From contig NZ_JACJFM010000020.1 in assembly GCF_014164585.1 (NCBI RefSeq), forward strand, positions 29,793 to 93,792: a DNA stretch of 64,000 nucleotides, in the 5' to 3' direction. The notes under the pieces were generated by a model, which made no database searches, had not been told where the DNA came from, and saw only the letters and a list, made by a program, of their open reading frames with translations. Source of the stretch: Oceanospirillum sediminis (GTDB taxonomy: Bacteria > Pseudomonadota > Gammaproteobacteria > Pseudomonadales > Halomonadaceae). Positions 20,468 through 30,058 of the stretch are shown in pieces (within the stretch, counting starts at the first letter, position 1; each line of letters begins with the position of its first letter). The translations under genes and the position numbers were made by a program.

Positions 20468-20782
20468 ATGACTACGCGTTCAAAAGTTGAGTTTCAATCT
20501 TCAGCATCGGCTATCCGGGCGCTTAAAGTGGGTAAGCGCAATCCGAACTGGATTGATGCTGCAGAGTATCTGATTGAGCGGGCTTCCCCTGAGGTGAAGC
20601 TGCTGCTTGAAGCCACTCAGGAAATTGAGCGCTCAAAGTGGCAGTCTGATGATCCGGTGGAGAAGAAAACAGTTGCGACGCTGTTCTCTCCTGCTCAGTG
20701 GTTGATCATGTTTCTTGTCGGGACTGCTTTTACCGGATTTATGATCTGGATTGCGACTCAAATCGGTCTTCGAGGCTGTTGA
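20468..20782 (+). CDS. Small tail-anchored membrane protein, unknown
   Basis: 104-residue protein with a hydrophilic N-terminal 75 residues and one hydrophobic helix near the C-terminus (about 77-97, LIMFLVGTAFTGFMIWIA). Good ribosome site (AGAGG) 6 nt before the ATG. I do not recognise a family. Its stop codon TGA (20780-20782) abuts the stop of the convergent histidine kinase with no base between. Confidence 0.65.
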   Translation: MTTRSKVEFQSSASAIRALKVGKRNPNWIDAAEYLIERASPEVKLLLEATQEIERSKWQSDDPVEKKTVATLFSPAQWLIMFLVGTAFTGFMIWIATQIGLRGC

Positions 20783-22552
20783 TCAGCCTCTTGCTAAGGG
20801 CAGCTCTACCCAGAAGGTACTGCCCTGTTCTTCAGTACTGTTAAATCCTATGCTACCTTCCATAAGTTCTGCCAGGTTTTTACTTAATGCCAGGCCTATC
20901 CCTGTGCCTTCAATATCCATCTCTTCCGCATGCAAGCGATTAAAGGACTGGAACACCTGGTCATGCAGGTTTTCGGGAATACCTATTCCGGTGTCCTGAA
21001 TGGCTATACGCACTTTATCTTCACCAGACCCGTGTATAGCAACTGTGACCTTGCCATTCGGACGGTTGTATTTAATTGCGTTAGATAACAGGTTGAGCAG
21101 GATCTGCTTCAGTTTGCCCGGATCAGCATAAACCAGTGGCAGACGTTGTTCGGGAATTAAAAGCTCCATATGAACATTGTGTTGTTCAGACATGTGCTGA
21201 ACCATTGCGATACTTTCCCGGGTAACAGACAGGGCATTGGTATTAACCGGAGTAAGCTGATAACGGCCTGATTCTATTCTGGCCAGCTCCAGTACTTCAT
21301 TAATCAGCCCCAGCAGGTGTCGACCGCTACTGATAATCTGTTCTGTGTATTCCATCTGTTCCGTATTTAATGGAGTGTCAGGGTCTGACTCCAGTAGCTG
21401 TGCAAAACCGATAATAGCATTCAGCGGTGTTCTGAGTTCATGGTTCATATTCGACAGGAATTCTGAACGGGCCTGAAGAGCCTGTTCAGCCAGGTTTTTG
21501 GCATCCGCCATAGCCTGATTAGCTTGTTTAATTGAGGTAATATCTTCCTGAACGGAGACAAAGTGGGTGAGTTTGCCGAATTCGTTATACATGGGAGCGA
21601 TAGAGGCAACTACCCAGTAATGGCTGCCATCTTTGCGTTTGTTCCTGAATTCATCATACCAGCTATTACCTGAGAGCAGGCTTTGCCACATTTTTTTGTA
21701 GTCTGCCTGACTTTTTTCACCTGAGCTGAAGATGCGTGGTGTCTGACCCAGTACTTCATCATGATCAAAGCCTGTCATCTTAAGTAGCTTAGGGTTGGCA
21801 TATTCAATCAACCCTTCACTATCAGTGATCATGACGCCAGAAGGGCTGTTATGAACGGCAAGGGCCAGCTTCTGACGTTCAGCTTCTGCAGCCTGGCGGG
21901 CTTTTTGGTTTCTTATATTTTTCAGTACACCAACAAATACCCGTTGTGACTGATAATGGGTTTCCTGGAAGCTCAGTTCAATATCAACATCATAACCACT
22001 TTTATGCTTTACCCGAGTCTCAACACGAGCCAGCTGGCCTGGTGGTAGTGGTTGTTCCAGAATTTTCTGGAATCCTTTCAGATGCTTATCTGCCAGATGC
22101 TCTGGCACGATCTGTAATAAGGAATGACCTTTCAGTTCTTCAGGCAGGTAGCCGCAGAGTTGTTTGATGGCGGGGCTGATATAGAGAATATTTCCTTTGG
22201 CATCAACGGTAATAACCGTTTCAGCAACATGATTCAGCACCAGATTAAACCACTGGCTATCCTGTTCTGCTTTTCGTTTTTGCTTTCTCAGATAGCATTG
22301 ATTAAGCAATAAAAGTGCTGTCAGTATACTGATACCTGTCAGCATAGGTCCGTACATAGACAGATGAGGAGGGTAGATCAGGTGACTCAGAGTCATTACG
22401 ACAACCACAATAGAAAGGGTTGTGTAAGGCTTTGCGATTAGACGGGTAAACAGACGCGCGTCCACTGTGCTTCCGGAGCTGTTGGTGTGCAATGGTGCGT
22501 GCAAATGAAATACCTCATCCAGGCGTGAAAAGAGATAAAAGGTATTCTGCAT
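20783..22552 (-). CDS. Membrane PAS-PAS sensor histidine kinase
   Basis: 589-residue inner-membrane kinase. Two hydrophobic segments (about 42-60 and 67-85) are followed by two PAS domains (about 100-215 and 228-345). Then comes a HisKA domain with the phosphorylated His371 in NHELRTPLNA, and a HATPase domain with NLLSNAIKYN (N box), DTGIGIP (G1) and GTGIGLALSKNLAELM (G2). There is no receiver domain and no response regulator adjacent, so its partner is encoded elsewhere. The PAS domains could sense redox or small ligands; no haem or flavin signature is evident. Confidence 0.9.
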   Translation of the reverse strand: MQNTFYLFSRLDEVFHLHAPLHTNSSGSTVDARLFTRLIAKPYTTLSIVVVVMTLSHLIYPPHLSMYGPMLTGISILTALLLLNQCYLRKQKRKAEQDSQWFNLVLNHVAETVITVDAKGNILYISPAIKQLCGYLPEELKGHSLLQIVPEHLADKHLKGFQKILEQPLPPGQLARVETRVKHKSGYDVDIELSFQETHYQSQRVFVGVLKNIRNQKARQAAEAERQKLALAVHNSPSGVMITDSEGLIEYANPKLLKMTGFDHDEVLGQTPRIFSSGEKSQADYKKMWQSLLSGNSWYDEFRNKRKDGSHYWVVASIAPMYNEFGKLTHFVSVQEDITSIKQANQAMADAKNLAEQALQARSEFLSNMNHELRTPLNAIIGFAQLLESDPDTPLNTEQMEYTEQIISSGRHLLGLINEVLELARIESGRYQLTPVNTNALSVTRESIAMVQHMSEQHNVHMELLIPEQRLPLVYADPGKLKQILLNLLSNAIKYNRPNGKVTVAIHGSGEDKVRIAIQDTGIGIPENLHDQVFQSFNRLHAEEMDIEGTGIGLALSKNLAELMEGSIGFNSTEEQGSTFWVELPLARG

Positions 22553-22756
22553 TTATTTTTAAATTGCTCTACGTTTAACTGTCTGCTCCTTAAGGGTAAA
22601 TCAAATAAAATACATAATGTTACATTTGAATGGCGGTTAATTTCATAAATATGTCAATTTCTCAGAAATTAGACGATATTTTTAGTTATATAGCAGAAAA
22701 TATTACTTATCGAGAAGTTGATAGCAAAATGGTTTAAGTGCTCTGATGGCTGGAGC
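22553..22756. other. AT-rich promoter region of the PAS kinase
   Basis: About 200 bp upstream of the kinase on the minus strand; AT-rich, with a near-perfect palindrome AATTTCT-C-AGAAATT at 22656-22670 that could be an operator. No gene seen. Confidence 0.3.
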
Positions 22757-22809
22757 GAAAAATAAGGCTGCACAGAGGGTTTTCCTGTTGTCGTCCCTTT
22801 CTGCAGCCT
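22757..22809 (-). terminator. Terminator after the DUF342 gene
   Basis: On the minus strand AGGCTGCA (22809-22802) and TGCAGCCT (22772-22765) form an 8-bp stem followed by TATTTTTCG. It lies about 25 bp past the DUF342 stop. Confidence 0.7.
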
Positions 22810-22831
22810 GATTGTCCTCGGTTTCTTATAC

Positions 22832-24556
22832 CTACCGGATTTTTATCTCTCCGGCATCAAGGTAAAAGATGGTTTTCCCAAAATCATCTTTTATCTGGCG
22901 ACCAACATCGGCAATAGTGATATTACACCCTGAGTAGGCCTTTTTCAGCGCTTTTACTCTGGCTTTTTTGCGGGTTTGTATTGTCTCTTCAAGCTCCTGT
23001 CTGCGATGCTCCAGAGCTTTTAGTGCATTTTTAATTGTATCCCGTGCTTTAAGAATCTGTTCTTTTTTCTCAGGTGATACCCGTCGGTGTTCTTCCCTGA
23101 TTCGATGGATAAGTTGCTTCAGTTGTCTGGCTTGTTCAAAGCCGTCTTTGATTTTTTGCTGAATTTTCGACATTTCATCCCGAGCATGATCCAGAGGCCC
23201 AACTTCCAGAAGTGTTGGAACAGAGGCCGGGACACCCAGCTGGCCACCTTCGATATACTCTCCGGCAATCGCATGACCGCCGACAAACTGCCCTGATGCG
23301 GCAAGTTTTATCGAGTTTTCCGCCCAGATCCGGCTATGCATAATCAGCTTCTGTGCTGAAATACTGCCGTTACTCTCCACCCAGGCATCCTGGATAAAGC
23401 GAGCCTGAATATTACCTTTGGCCCGCACCACTGCATTTTCTTTAGTAGGAGCTTCAGCTTTGAGGTCAGGGGATTTTTGCCCCATAATTCCTCCTTTCAC
23501 TTCGATGTTTCCGCCAGCAGTGACTGTGCAGCTGTCCACCAGACCGCCAACTCTGATGTCTCCGCTTGCTTCGACCAGCATGCCTGGATTGACCCCTTTT
23601 TTGACTTGAATGCTGCCATCATAACGCACGTTGCCAGTAGCCAGACTGACCTCGTCTACCTGCAGTACATTTTCGATATGGACGCCTTTTTCGGTAAAGA
23701 CCGGCATGCCTTTGACTGTTGAGACATAAACCCTGCGATCTTCATAATCCGGGCGAACTGTTTTGTCCATCTTCAGCTTCAATTCTTTGCCATGATAGGC
23801 CCGGATTGGTTTGCCGGTAACGGTCATGCCATCAATACCAGCAACGGGTTCCGTTAAACGAAATACGCGGGTTTCTTCCGGATAGACCGGGAATTCTCCC
23901 AGCTCTTTGTAATCTGCTTTATTCTGAGAGTCTTTCAGAATTCTGGGGCGGCGTTCTGATACCTGTTCTACCAGAGGAATAAAGTCGGAATCTTTGCCAT
24001 CAATAGCTTTTTTTCCATGAGCTATCAGATAGCAGCAGGCCTCAGTAATATTTAATACCGGCCCGTCAGCAAATATTTCATTGATCAGTTCTTCGTTAAT
24101 ACCGATGCGAATTCTGTTTTTTTGCAATTCGGTATCAAATGCTTCTCTTGAGGCAGGTAAGCCTTTGCCCATAGGAGGCGTGATCTGAACAGAAGCCAGA
24201 GTCTCATCCATAGACAGGTGAATACTGATGTTCGCATCCACAGGGCCGCCCAGTTCGATTTCAAAGCTTTTTCTCTGTCGTATACCAATGACCAGATCCC
24301 GTACCCTGTCTTCAAACAGAGGGAAATCTTCAGGAGGAAACCCGGCTTCCTTAACCTGCTGACTTATGTCGTCAGCTGTCAGGTTAAGCATCTGCTGAGT
24401 TGGTTGGTATCTGGCTATAACGCGAGTACCTGCCTCATTAAGAATATATTCAAGGCCGGTGTCTGGCTGTGCCTGATCTTCGTCCTGATGAACATTGGTG
24501 TTCTGTAATTCTTCTGTAATGTCCATATGTTTGTTTTCTTTATCAGGTGAAACCAT
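22832..24556 (-). CDS. FapA/DUF342 family protein (flagellar assembly protein A-like)
   Basis: Protein of about 574 residues. The central part (about 180-430) has the Gly-rich, repeated short-strand pattern of the DUF342 beta-helix (e.g. VEASGDIRVGG, VTAGGNIEVKGGIMG, VRAKGNIQARFI). A long charged coiled coil (about 450-550) follows, then a short C-terminal domain. FapA-like proteins are linked to polar flagellum assembly and are common next to chemotaxis genes, though their biochemical role is unclear. The start is uncertain: ATG 24556 (GGAA 8 nt upstream) is used; ATG 24610 and ATG 24526 are in-frame alternatives. No export signal. Confidence 0.82.
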   Translation of the reverse strand: MVSPDKENKHMDITEELQNTNVHQDEDQAQPDTGLEYILNEAGTRVIARYQPTQQMLNLTADDISQQVKEAGFPPEDFPLFEDRVRDLVIGIRQRKSFEIELGGPVDANISIHLSMDETLASVQITPPMGKGLPASREAFDTELQKNRIRIGINEELINEIFADGPVLNITEACCYLIAHGKKAIDGKDSDFIPLVEQVSERRPRILKDSQNKADYKELGEFPVYPEETRVFRLTEPVAGIDGMTVTGKPIRAYHGKELKLKMDKTVRPDYEDRRVYVSTVKGMPVFTEKGVHIENVLQVDEVSLATGNVRYDGSIQVKKGVNPGMLVEASGDIRVGGLVDSCTVTAGGNIEVKGGIMGQKSPDLKAEAPTKENAVVRAKGNIQARFIQDAWVESNGSISAQKLIMHSRIWAENSIKLAASGQFVGGHAIAGEYIEGGQLGVPASVPTLLEVGPLDHARDEMSKIQQKIKDGFEQARQLKQLIHRIREEHRRVSPEKKEQILKARDTIKNALKALEHRRQELEETIQTRKKARVKALKKAYSGCNITIADVGRQIKDDFGKTIFYLDAGEIKIR

Positions 24557-24884
24557 AGTCGTATTCCGCTGCTTGATAAGAAAAACGCAGTTCTTAGGCA
24601 AGCTGATCATATATCGGCAGGCTGAACCAGCTTAAACAGGTACTTTCAGTATTTTTTTTCTATTCTGAGACCTGCGTCCAGAAATATAAAAATGTATTTA
24701 CAGTATATTGTTGAGTGTATATGTGCCTGATTGGCATCATAAGAAATTCTATTAATATCTGAATATTAATGCGTTATGGTCGTAGGCAACTGACTTAATT
24801 CAGGTTATTATCTGTTACTCTTTTTTCCCGTATGGTGCACTGCCATGTGAGTAACGCTAATGCCGAGGTTGTAAAGGTTTTCTG

Positions 24885-25220
24885 ATGACTGATTCGCCGA
24901 AAATTCGAGCAAAACGTTTAAAGCGCTTGCTGGGTATAGTACTGCTTTCAGAGCTGGTTACAGGTAAACGTAATCTTCTGAATGTCATTCTGGATAAAGG
25001 CACCATGATGGAAAGCGACAGAAAAGAGCTGGAGCTGCCCCCTTTACCTGGTAATGCATGGCAGGGGCTGGATCTGAAAACTCAGCTGCGAAAAGCCCGA
25101 CTGGAATCGGCTATCATTCGTCTTTCTGAAGACCGGACTGTCAATCAGAATAAGAGCCTGGTTTATAAAGACCATATTTATTCTGCCAACCGAAAAGTGG
25201 CCAATCAGAAAAATTCCTGA
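24885..25220 (+). CDS. Small basic hypothetical protein
   Basis: 111-residue, Lys/Arg-rich soluble protein beginning TDSPKIRAKRLKRLLG, with no membrane segment or signal peptide. AAAGG lies 8 nt before the ATG. I recognise no family. Divergent from the DUF342 gene and followed by a stem-loop and upp. Confidence 0.6.
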   Translation: MTDSPKIRAKRLKRLLGIVLLSELVTGKRNLLNVILDKGTMMESDRKELELPPLPGNAWQGLDLKTQLRKARLESAIIRLSEDRTVNQNKSLVYKDHIYSANRKVANQKNS

Positions 25221-25275
25221 TTTTTTTCCTTCAGAGTATACCTTCAGATATAAGACTATCGCATAATTAACGCCT

Positions 25276-25322
25276 TTGCACCCGCCACGACTGATTGTTG
25301 GGTGCAAGTGCTAATTATTTTT
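25276..25322 (+). terminator. Terminator or attenuator in front of upp
   Basis: TTGCACCC (25276-25283) and GGGTGCAA (25300-25307) form a perfect 8-bp stem with a 16-nt loop. An AT-rich tail ending in six T lies within 16 nt. It ends about 27 bp before the upp start codon, so either it ends transcription of the small upstream gene or it attenuates upp. Confidence 0.55.
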
Positions 25323-25348
25323 TCGATATTCTGATTTTGAGGGTCTCC

Positions 25349-25978
25349 ATGACAATCCACGTAATCGACCATCCTCTGGTTCAACATAAACTGGGCCTGA
25401 TGCGTAAAGCAGGCATCAGCACAAAAAGTTTCCGTGAACTGGCTTCTGAAGTGGGCACCCTGCTAACGTACGAAGCAACCAAGAGCCTTGAACTGGAGCA
25501 GACCGTTATCAAAGGCTGGGATGGTTCTGATATCACTGTAGAAAAAATCAAAGGTAAAAAAATTACAGTTGTGCCTATCCTGCGTGCAGGTCTGGGTATG
25601 ATGGACGGGGTTATGAAATTGATCCCCAGTGCCAAAGTCAGTGTTGTGGGTTTGCAGCGTAACGAAGAAACACTGGAGCCTGTGCCTTATTTTGAAAAGC
25701 TGGTAGGCAATATTGACGAGCGTATCAGCCTGGTCATTGATCCTATGCTGGCTACTGGTGGCTCTATGATCGCTACAATTGATATGCTGAAAAAAGCAGG
25801 CTGTAAAGACATTAAAGTTATTGTTCTGGTGGCGGCTCCTGAGGGAGTTGAAAAAACACTGGCTGCGCATCCTGATATTGAGATTTTTACTGCCTCTCAG
25901 GACCAGTGTCTGAATGAAAAGGGCTATATTATCCCCGGGTTGGGCGATGCGGGTGATAAAATCTTCGGGACACTGTAA
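25349..25978 (+). CDS. upp: Uracil phosphoribosyltransferase
   Basis: 209-residue cytoplasmic enzyme converting uracil and PRPP to UMP. The sequence is very typical: [17 protein letters not shown] start, [15 protein letters not shown], the PRPP-binding loop [12 protein letters not shown], and the uracil-contact [13 protein letters not shown] at the C-terminus. ATG 25349 follows GAGGG; the frame extends upstream to 25295 but that part lacks homology-like sequence. It forms a two-gene salvage operon with uraA 14 bp downstream. Confidence 0.97.
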   Translation: MTIHVIDHPLVQHKLGLMRKAGISTKSFRELASEVGTLLTYEATKSLELEQTVIKGWDGSDITVEKIKGKKITVVPILRAGLGMMDGVMKLIPSAKVSVVGLQRNEETLEPVPYFEKLVGNIDERISLVIDPMLATGGSMIATIDMLKKAGCKDIKVIVLVAAPEGVEKTLAAHPDIEIFTASQDQCLNEKGYIIPGLGDAGDKIFGTL

Positions 25979-25992
25979 TCAGGATCATTGTT

Positions 25993-27240
25993 ATGACAAC
26001 TGAAAATGAATTCGGTGCTGCAACATCGCCAAAAACCATTCTGACCGGGGCTCAGATGCTATTTGTGGCATTTGGTGCTCTGGTGCTGGTGCCTTTGCTG
26101 ACGGGGCTTGATCCGAATGTTGCTCTATTTACAGCAGGTGCTGGTACTCTGCTATTCCAATTAGTAACGCGTGGTCAGGTACCGGTATTTCTGGCATCTT
26201 CTTTTGCTTTTATTGCACCGATTATTGCCAGTGTTCAAGCCTGGGGGATTCCGGCTACGATGGGTGGCCTGATGGCTGCTGGTCTTGCTTATATCGCACT
26301 GAGTGCTCTGGTGCGTGTTAAAGGTACTGGCATTCTGCATCGTATATTACCGCCCATCGTTATCGGGCCGGTCATTATGGTGATTGGTCTGGCTCTGGCA
26401 CCTGTTGCTGTTAATCTGGCAATGGGTAAAACCGGAGATGGTGCTGCTGAACTGGTGGCCTACGATAAAGCTATTATAGTTTCGATGTTTTCTCTGGTGG
26501 TTACTCTGATTGTAGCGGTATTTTCCAGAGGTATGTTCCGGTTAATCCCTATCCTTGCCGGTGTTCTTGCAGGCTATATTCTGTCATTGATGCTGGGGCT
26601 GGTAAACTTTACTCCGGTTAGTGACGCAGCATGGTTTGCTGTTCCAGCTTTCACTATGCCGGAGTTTCACTGGCAGGCTATTCTGTTCATGATTCCGGTT
26701 GCTATTGCACCGGCTATTGAGCATGTTGGTGATATGGTGGCGATTTCTCAGGTGACTGCGAAGGATTATCTGAAAAAACCAGGTCTGCACCGTACCCTGC
26801 TGGGTGATGGCCTGGCGACGTCATCAGCTGCATTATTCGGTGGCCCGCCTAATACGACGTACTCTGAAGTAACAGGAGCGGTGATGCTGACTCGTAACTT
26901 CAACCCCAGGGTAATGACCTGGGCTGCAGTATTTGCTGTACTACTGGCTTTTATCGGTAAAATGGGGGCTGTCCTGCAGACCATTCCGACACCCGTTATG
27001 GGCGGTATCATGACTCTGTTATTCGGTTCTATTGCCGTTGTGGGCATGAATACACTGGTTAAATCTGGTGAAGATCTGACAGTACCGCGTAATCTGAGTA
27101 TTGTGGCCCTGATTCTGGTATTTGGTATTGGTGGTATGTATATCGGTGGTGGTGAATTCAGCCTGCAAGGGGTGAGTTTATGTGCCATTCTGGGTATTGC
27201 TCTTAATCTGATTCTGCCTGAGCATCGCGAAGCTGACTGA
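25993..27240 (+). CDS. uraA: Uracil:proton symporter (NCS2 family)
   Basis: 415-residue polytopic inner-membrane permease (about 14 helices) importing uracil. NCS2 landmarks are seen: GAQMLFVAFGALVLVPLLTGLDP at the start, the substrate-site Glu in IPVAIAPAIEHVGD, and GGPPNTTYSEVTGAVMLTRNF with the second Glu. Directly after upp, so uptake and phosphoribosylation are coupled. Followed by a strong terminator. Confidence 0.95.
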   Translation: MTTENEFGAATSPKTILTGAQMLFVAFGALVLVPLLTGLDPNVALFTAGAGTLLFQLVTRGQVPVFLASSFAFIAPIIASVQAWGIPATMGGLMAAGLAYIALSALVRVKGTGILHRILPPIVIGPVIMVIGLALAPVAVNLAMGKTGDGAAELVAYDKAIIVSMFSLVVTLIVAVFSRGMFRLIPILAGVLAGYILSLMLGLVNFTPVSDAAWFAVPAFTMPEFHWQAILFMIPVAIAPAIEHVGDMVAISQVTAKDYLKKPGLHRTLLGDGLATSSAALFGGPPNTTYSEVTGAVMLTRNFNPRVMTWAAVFAVLLAFIGKMGAVLQTIPTPVMGGIMTLLFGSIAVVGMNTLVKSGEDLTVPRNLSIVALILVFGIGGMYIGGGEFSLQGVSLCAILGIALNLILPEHREAD

Positions 27241-27270
27241 TATTGTTTGTCTTCTTTAGTATGCGTAAGA

Positions 27271-27303
27271 CCCCGTAATTGCCCGTGCATTGCGGGGTTT
27301 TTT
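27271..27303 (+). terminator. Rho-independent terminator of upp-uraA
   Basis: CCCCGTAAT (27271-27279) pairs with ATTGCGGGG (27289-27297) with one G-T pair, followed by six T. Confidence 0.88.
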
Positions 27304-27433
27304 ATGCTTGTATTGTTTGTTGACTTTAAATAGTGTTTTTTTTGTATGTTTGTGTTTTTCTGAAAATCGTCTTTATTTAATAAAAGATAAGTTGACTGAT
27401 AATAAGATGAATCGTGACCTGAGGATGTGATAT

Positions 27434-28684
27434 ATGGGAACAGATCAGGATACACCGGAGGTTGCACTCAGCCAGGAAAGCTACTGTATTGCTCGTCAGA
27501 TAATCTGTGACGAGGATTTAAATTTGTCAGCATATGAACTGCTATACAGAAATAATGCGTCGACATCTGAGGCCTTTGTCAGCAGTCCTCATGAAGCGAC
27601 GGCGCGGGTTCTGACTATCGCATTTATGGATATTGGTATTGATCGTCTGGCCGGGCAGCACCCTGTCTTTATCAATATGACAGATGAGTTGTTGCTGAAA
27701 GGAGACATGCTACCTGAACCGGCAGACAGAGTTGTGCTTGAGGTGCTGGAGGATATTAAGCCAACACCGGAAATGCTGTCTGCATTAAAGGCGCTTCGCT
27801 CCAGAGGATATAAAATTGCCCTGGATGACTTTGCCCTGACTCAGGAAACGCGGGCTTTCCTGCCTTATGCTGATATTATCAAGCTGGATGTTATGGCCTG
27901 TTCTGTAGAGGTGCTGAAAAAGCGTGTTGAGATACTGAGCCGTTTGCCTGATATCACTTTGCTGGCTGAAAAGGTTGAAACCTGGGAGGAGTTTGAAGCG
28001 TGTAAAGCGATGGGCTTCAGGTTGTTTCAGGGATATTTTTTGTCTAAGCCTGAAACAATGAAGGATCAGCCTAAATCGGATAGTAAGTTAGTGCTGACGC
28101 AGCTATTAGCAATGCTGCACCAGGCAGAGCCGGATGTCGCTGAAATTGAACAACAAATATCCAGAGATCCGCAGCTGTATTATCGTATTCTCAGGTATAT
28201 TAATTCCGCTCAGTTTGCGTTGTCGAAAAACATAGAAAGCCTGCGTCAGGCTATTGTGCTATTGGGGTTTGATCAGTTACGTTCTCTGGTCAGTATGATG
28301 GTGCTGGCTGGTTCAAGCCGTCGTGGTCCAACACTGATGCCTATCGCATTACTGCGTGCACGAATGTGTGAATGTATTGCTGTTAAAAGTGGCTATGAAA
28401 CAAAAGAGACCTATTTTACTGTCGGCCTGTTATCTATGCTGGATGCTTTCTTTAACAGAGATCTGATGTCTATTCTGGAAGACTTACCACTTCATGACAG
28501 TATTGAGCAGGCATTACTGCATTTTGAAGGTGCTCCGGGGAGGGTGCTGAAAGTGGTTGAAGCCTATGAGAGGGCTGATTGGGGGTATGTTCAGAATGCT
28601 GGTTTTGATAAAGAGATGTTGGCAGCATGTTATGTTGATTCTATGGCATGGGCTGATGAGGTTGTCGGATTGGCGACAACCTGA
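27434..28684 (+). CDS. EAL-HDOD signalling protein (YuxH/CdgJ type), EAL degenerate
   Basis: 416-residue cytoplasmic protein. The EAL-like domain (about 15-210) has YELLYR at the signature position, ALDDFAL in place of DDFGTG, and AEKVET in place of AEGVE. These are changes typical of non-catalytic EAL domains. An HDOD domain (about 215-405) follows, with DPQLYYRILRYINSAQF and SLRQAIVLLGFDQLRSLVS. EAL-HDOD proteins such as CdgJ of Vibrio influence motility and surface behaviour, apparently as protein-interaction hubs rather than phosphodiesterases. GAGG precedes the ATG. A terminator-like hairpin follows, overlapping the dinB leader. Confidence 0.88.
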   Translation: MGTDQDTPEVALSQESYCIARQIICDEDLNLSAYELLYRNNASTSEAFVSSPHEATARVLTIAFMDIGIDRLAGQHPVFINMTDELLLKGDMLPEPADRVVLEVLEDIKPTPEMLSALKALRSRGYKIALDDFALTQETRAFLPYADIIKLDVMACSVEVLKKRVEILSRLPDITLLAEKVETWEEFEACKAMGFRLFQGYFLSKPETMKDQPKSDSKLVLTQLLAMLHQAEPDVAEIEQQISRDPQLYYRILRYINSAQFALSKNIESLRQAIVLLGFDQLRSLVSMMVLAGSSRRGPTLMPIALLRARMCECIAVKSGYETKETYFTVGLLSMLDAFFNRDLMSILEDLPLHDSIEQALLHFEGAPGRVLKVVEAYERADWGYVQNAGFDKEMLAACYVDSMAWADEVVGLATT

Positions 28685-28709
28685 GATTTAAATCCGGGAT
28701 CTTTTTGAT

Positions 28710-28756
28710 AAAACCGATTAGTATTGTATCTATATACAGTGCTGGTCGGTTTTTTT
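28710..28756 (+). terminator. Terminator-like hairpin enclosing the dinB LexA box
   Basis: AAAACCGA (28710-28717) pairs with TCGGTTTT (28746-28753), and the T-run 28750-28756 reaches the dinB ATG. The 28-nt loop carries the LexA box. It could end transcription of the EAL-HDOD gene. Confidence 0.5.
28724..28739 (+). promoter_or_regulatory. LexA (SOS) box of dinB
   Basis: TTGT-N8-ACAG (TTGTATCTATATACAG) matches the gammaproteobacterial LexA operator CTGT-N8-ACAG with one change. It lies 17 bp before the dinB start codon, as expected for an SOS-controlled polymerase. Confidence 0.8.
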
Positions 28757-29836
28757 ATGCGCAAAATTATTCATGCTGATTGCGATTGTTTTTTTGCTGC
28801 AGTCGAGATGAGAGATAACCCGGATTTAAAAGATAAGCCTGTTGCTGTTGGGGGCGCAGCAGATAAAAGGGGGGTTATTTCAACCTGTAATTATGCAGCC
28901 AGAGCCTGGGGAGTACGCTCTGCGATGCCTACCGCTCAGGCTTTACGGTTATGCCCTCAGTTAATTCTGTGTCCTTCCAGAATGCCCGTTTATAAAGAAA
29001 CGGCGGCAGTTATCCGTGAGATTTTTTTTCAGCTGACAGACCGGGTCGAAGTGGTATCAATTGATGAGGCTTATCTGGATGTCAGCCAGTGTGAACTGTT
29101 CCAGGGTAGTGCAACCCGAATTGCACAGAGGCTGAAGCAAGAGGTCGTGAGTCAAACCGGTATTACTATCTCCGTGGGTATCTCCGTGAATAAATTCCTG
29201 GCCAAAGTGGCCTCTGACTGGCAAAAGCCTGATGGTCTATTTGTTATTCATCCAGAGGATATTAACGGCTTTATGCCTGATCTTGCTGTCAGAAAGATAC
29301 CCGGAGTAGGGGCAGTAACAGCTGAAAAGCTGGCTGTAAGAGGGATTGAGAACTGCGGTCAATTACAGGCAGTATCTTTATCAGAGCTGACAGGCTGGTT
29401 TGGAAAGTCCGGCGGGACTTTGTATGAACGCTGTCGGGGGATTGATTACCGGGAGGTAACCACTGAGCGAATCCGTAAGTCTATAAGTGTAGAAAGAACA
29501 TTTGCCTGTAATCTGAAGCATCCGGATGAGATGATACAGGTTATCAATAATCAGTTGTTGCCGGAGTTGATTGCACGGGCCAGCCCCTATGCGAGCAGAA
29601 GAGTGAGAGGTTTTTTTCTTAAGGTCAGATTTGCCGACTTTTCTGTGACTACCGTGGATCATAGTATTTCTGACAGCTGTATGAAGGATATACTGGCATC
29701 TTTGGGAAATAGTGAACTTTTTCAATCCTTATTGCGAGATGCTTTACAGAGAGGTCCATCTGATATTCGTTTATTGGGTACCGGTTTTCGTCTGCAGGAT
29801 GAGGGTTATTCGGTACAGCAACTCAGCCTTTTCTGA
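28757..29836 (+). CDS. dinB: DNA polymerase IV (Y-family translesion polymerase)
   Basis: 359-residue error-prone polymerase. Catalytic acids are Asp8 and the Asp103-Glu104 pair in SIDEAYLD. The helix-hairpin-helix KIPGVGAVTAEKL and the little-finger domain follow. The C-terminus QQLSLF is a beta-clamp-binding peptide. The first motif is DCDCFF, where many homologues have DMDCFF. ATG 28757 gives the canonical MRKIIH start. Upstream is a run of seven T and no Shine-Dalgarno sequence, which is unusual. The LexA box shows SOS control. Confidence 0.96.
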   Translation: MRKIIHADCDCFFAAVEMRDNPDLKDKPVAVGGAADKRGVISTCNYAARAWGVRSAMPTAQALRLCPQLILCPSRMPVYKETAAVIREIFFQLTDRVEVVSIDEAYLDVSQCELFQGSATRIAQRLKQEVVSQTGITISVGISVNKFLAKVASDWQKPDGLFVIHPEDINGFMPDLAVRKIPGVGAVTAEKLAVRGIENCGQLQAVSLSELTGWFGKSGGTLYERCRGIDYREVTTERIRKSISVERTFACNLKHPDEMIQVINNQLLPELIARASPYASRRVRGFFLKVRFADFSVTTVDHSISDSCMKDILASLGNSELFQSLLRDALQRGPSDIRLLGTGFRLQDEGYSVQQLSLF

Positions 29837-30058
29837 TGTAAGTGTCTGAAATAATCGTCTTGTTCCAGACTGCCGTATTCTGTCGTTGTAATCCGAAAGA
29901 TACGAAAATATTGCCATTCAGGCATGTATATCAGTCAGAAGTGTTTGATTTGTATTGTTTGTATCAGAACAGATGATGATATTTTCTGGTAAATTGAATA
30001 GGATGTGCAGTGCTGTAGTTAATGTAAAACTTATTCTTAACCACCTGGAAGTGTCTTT

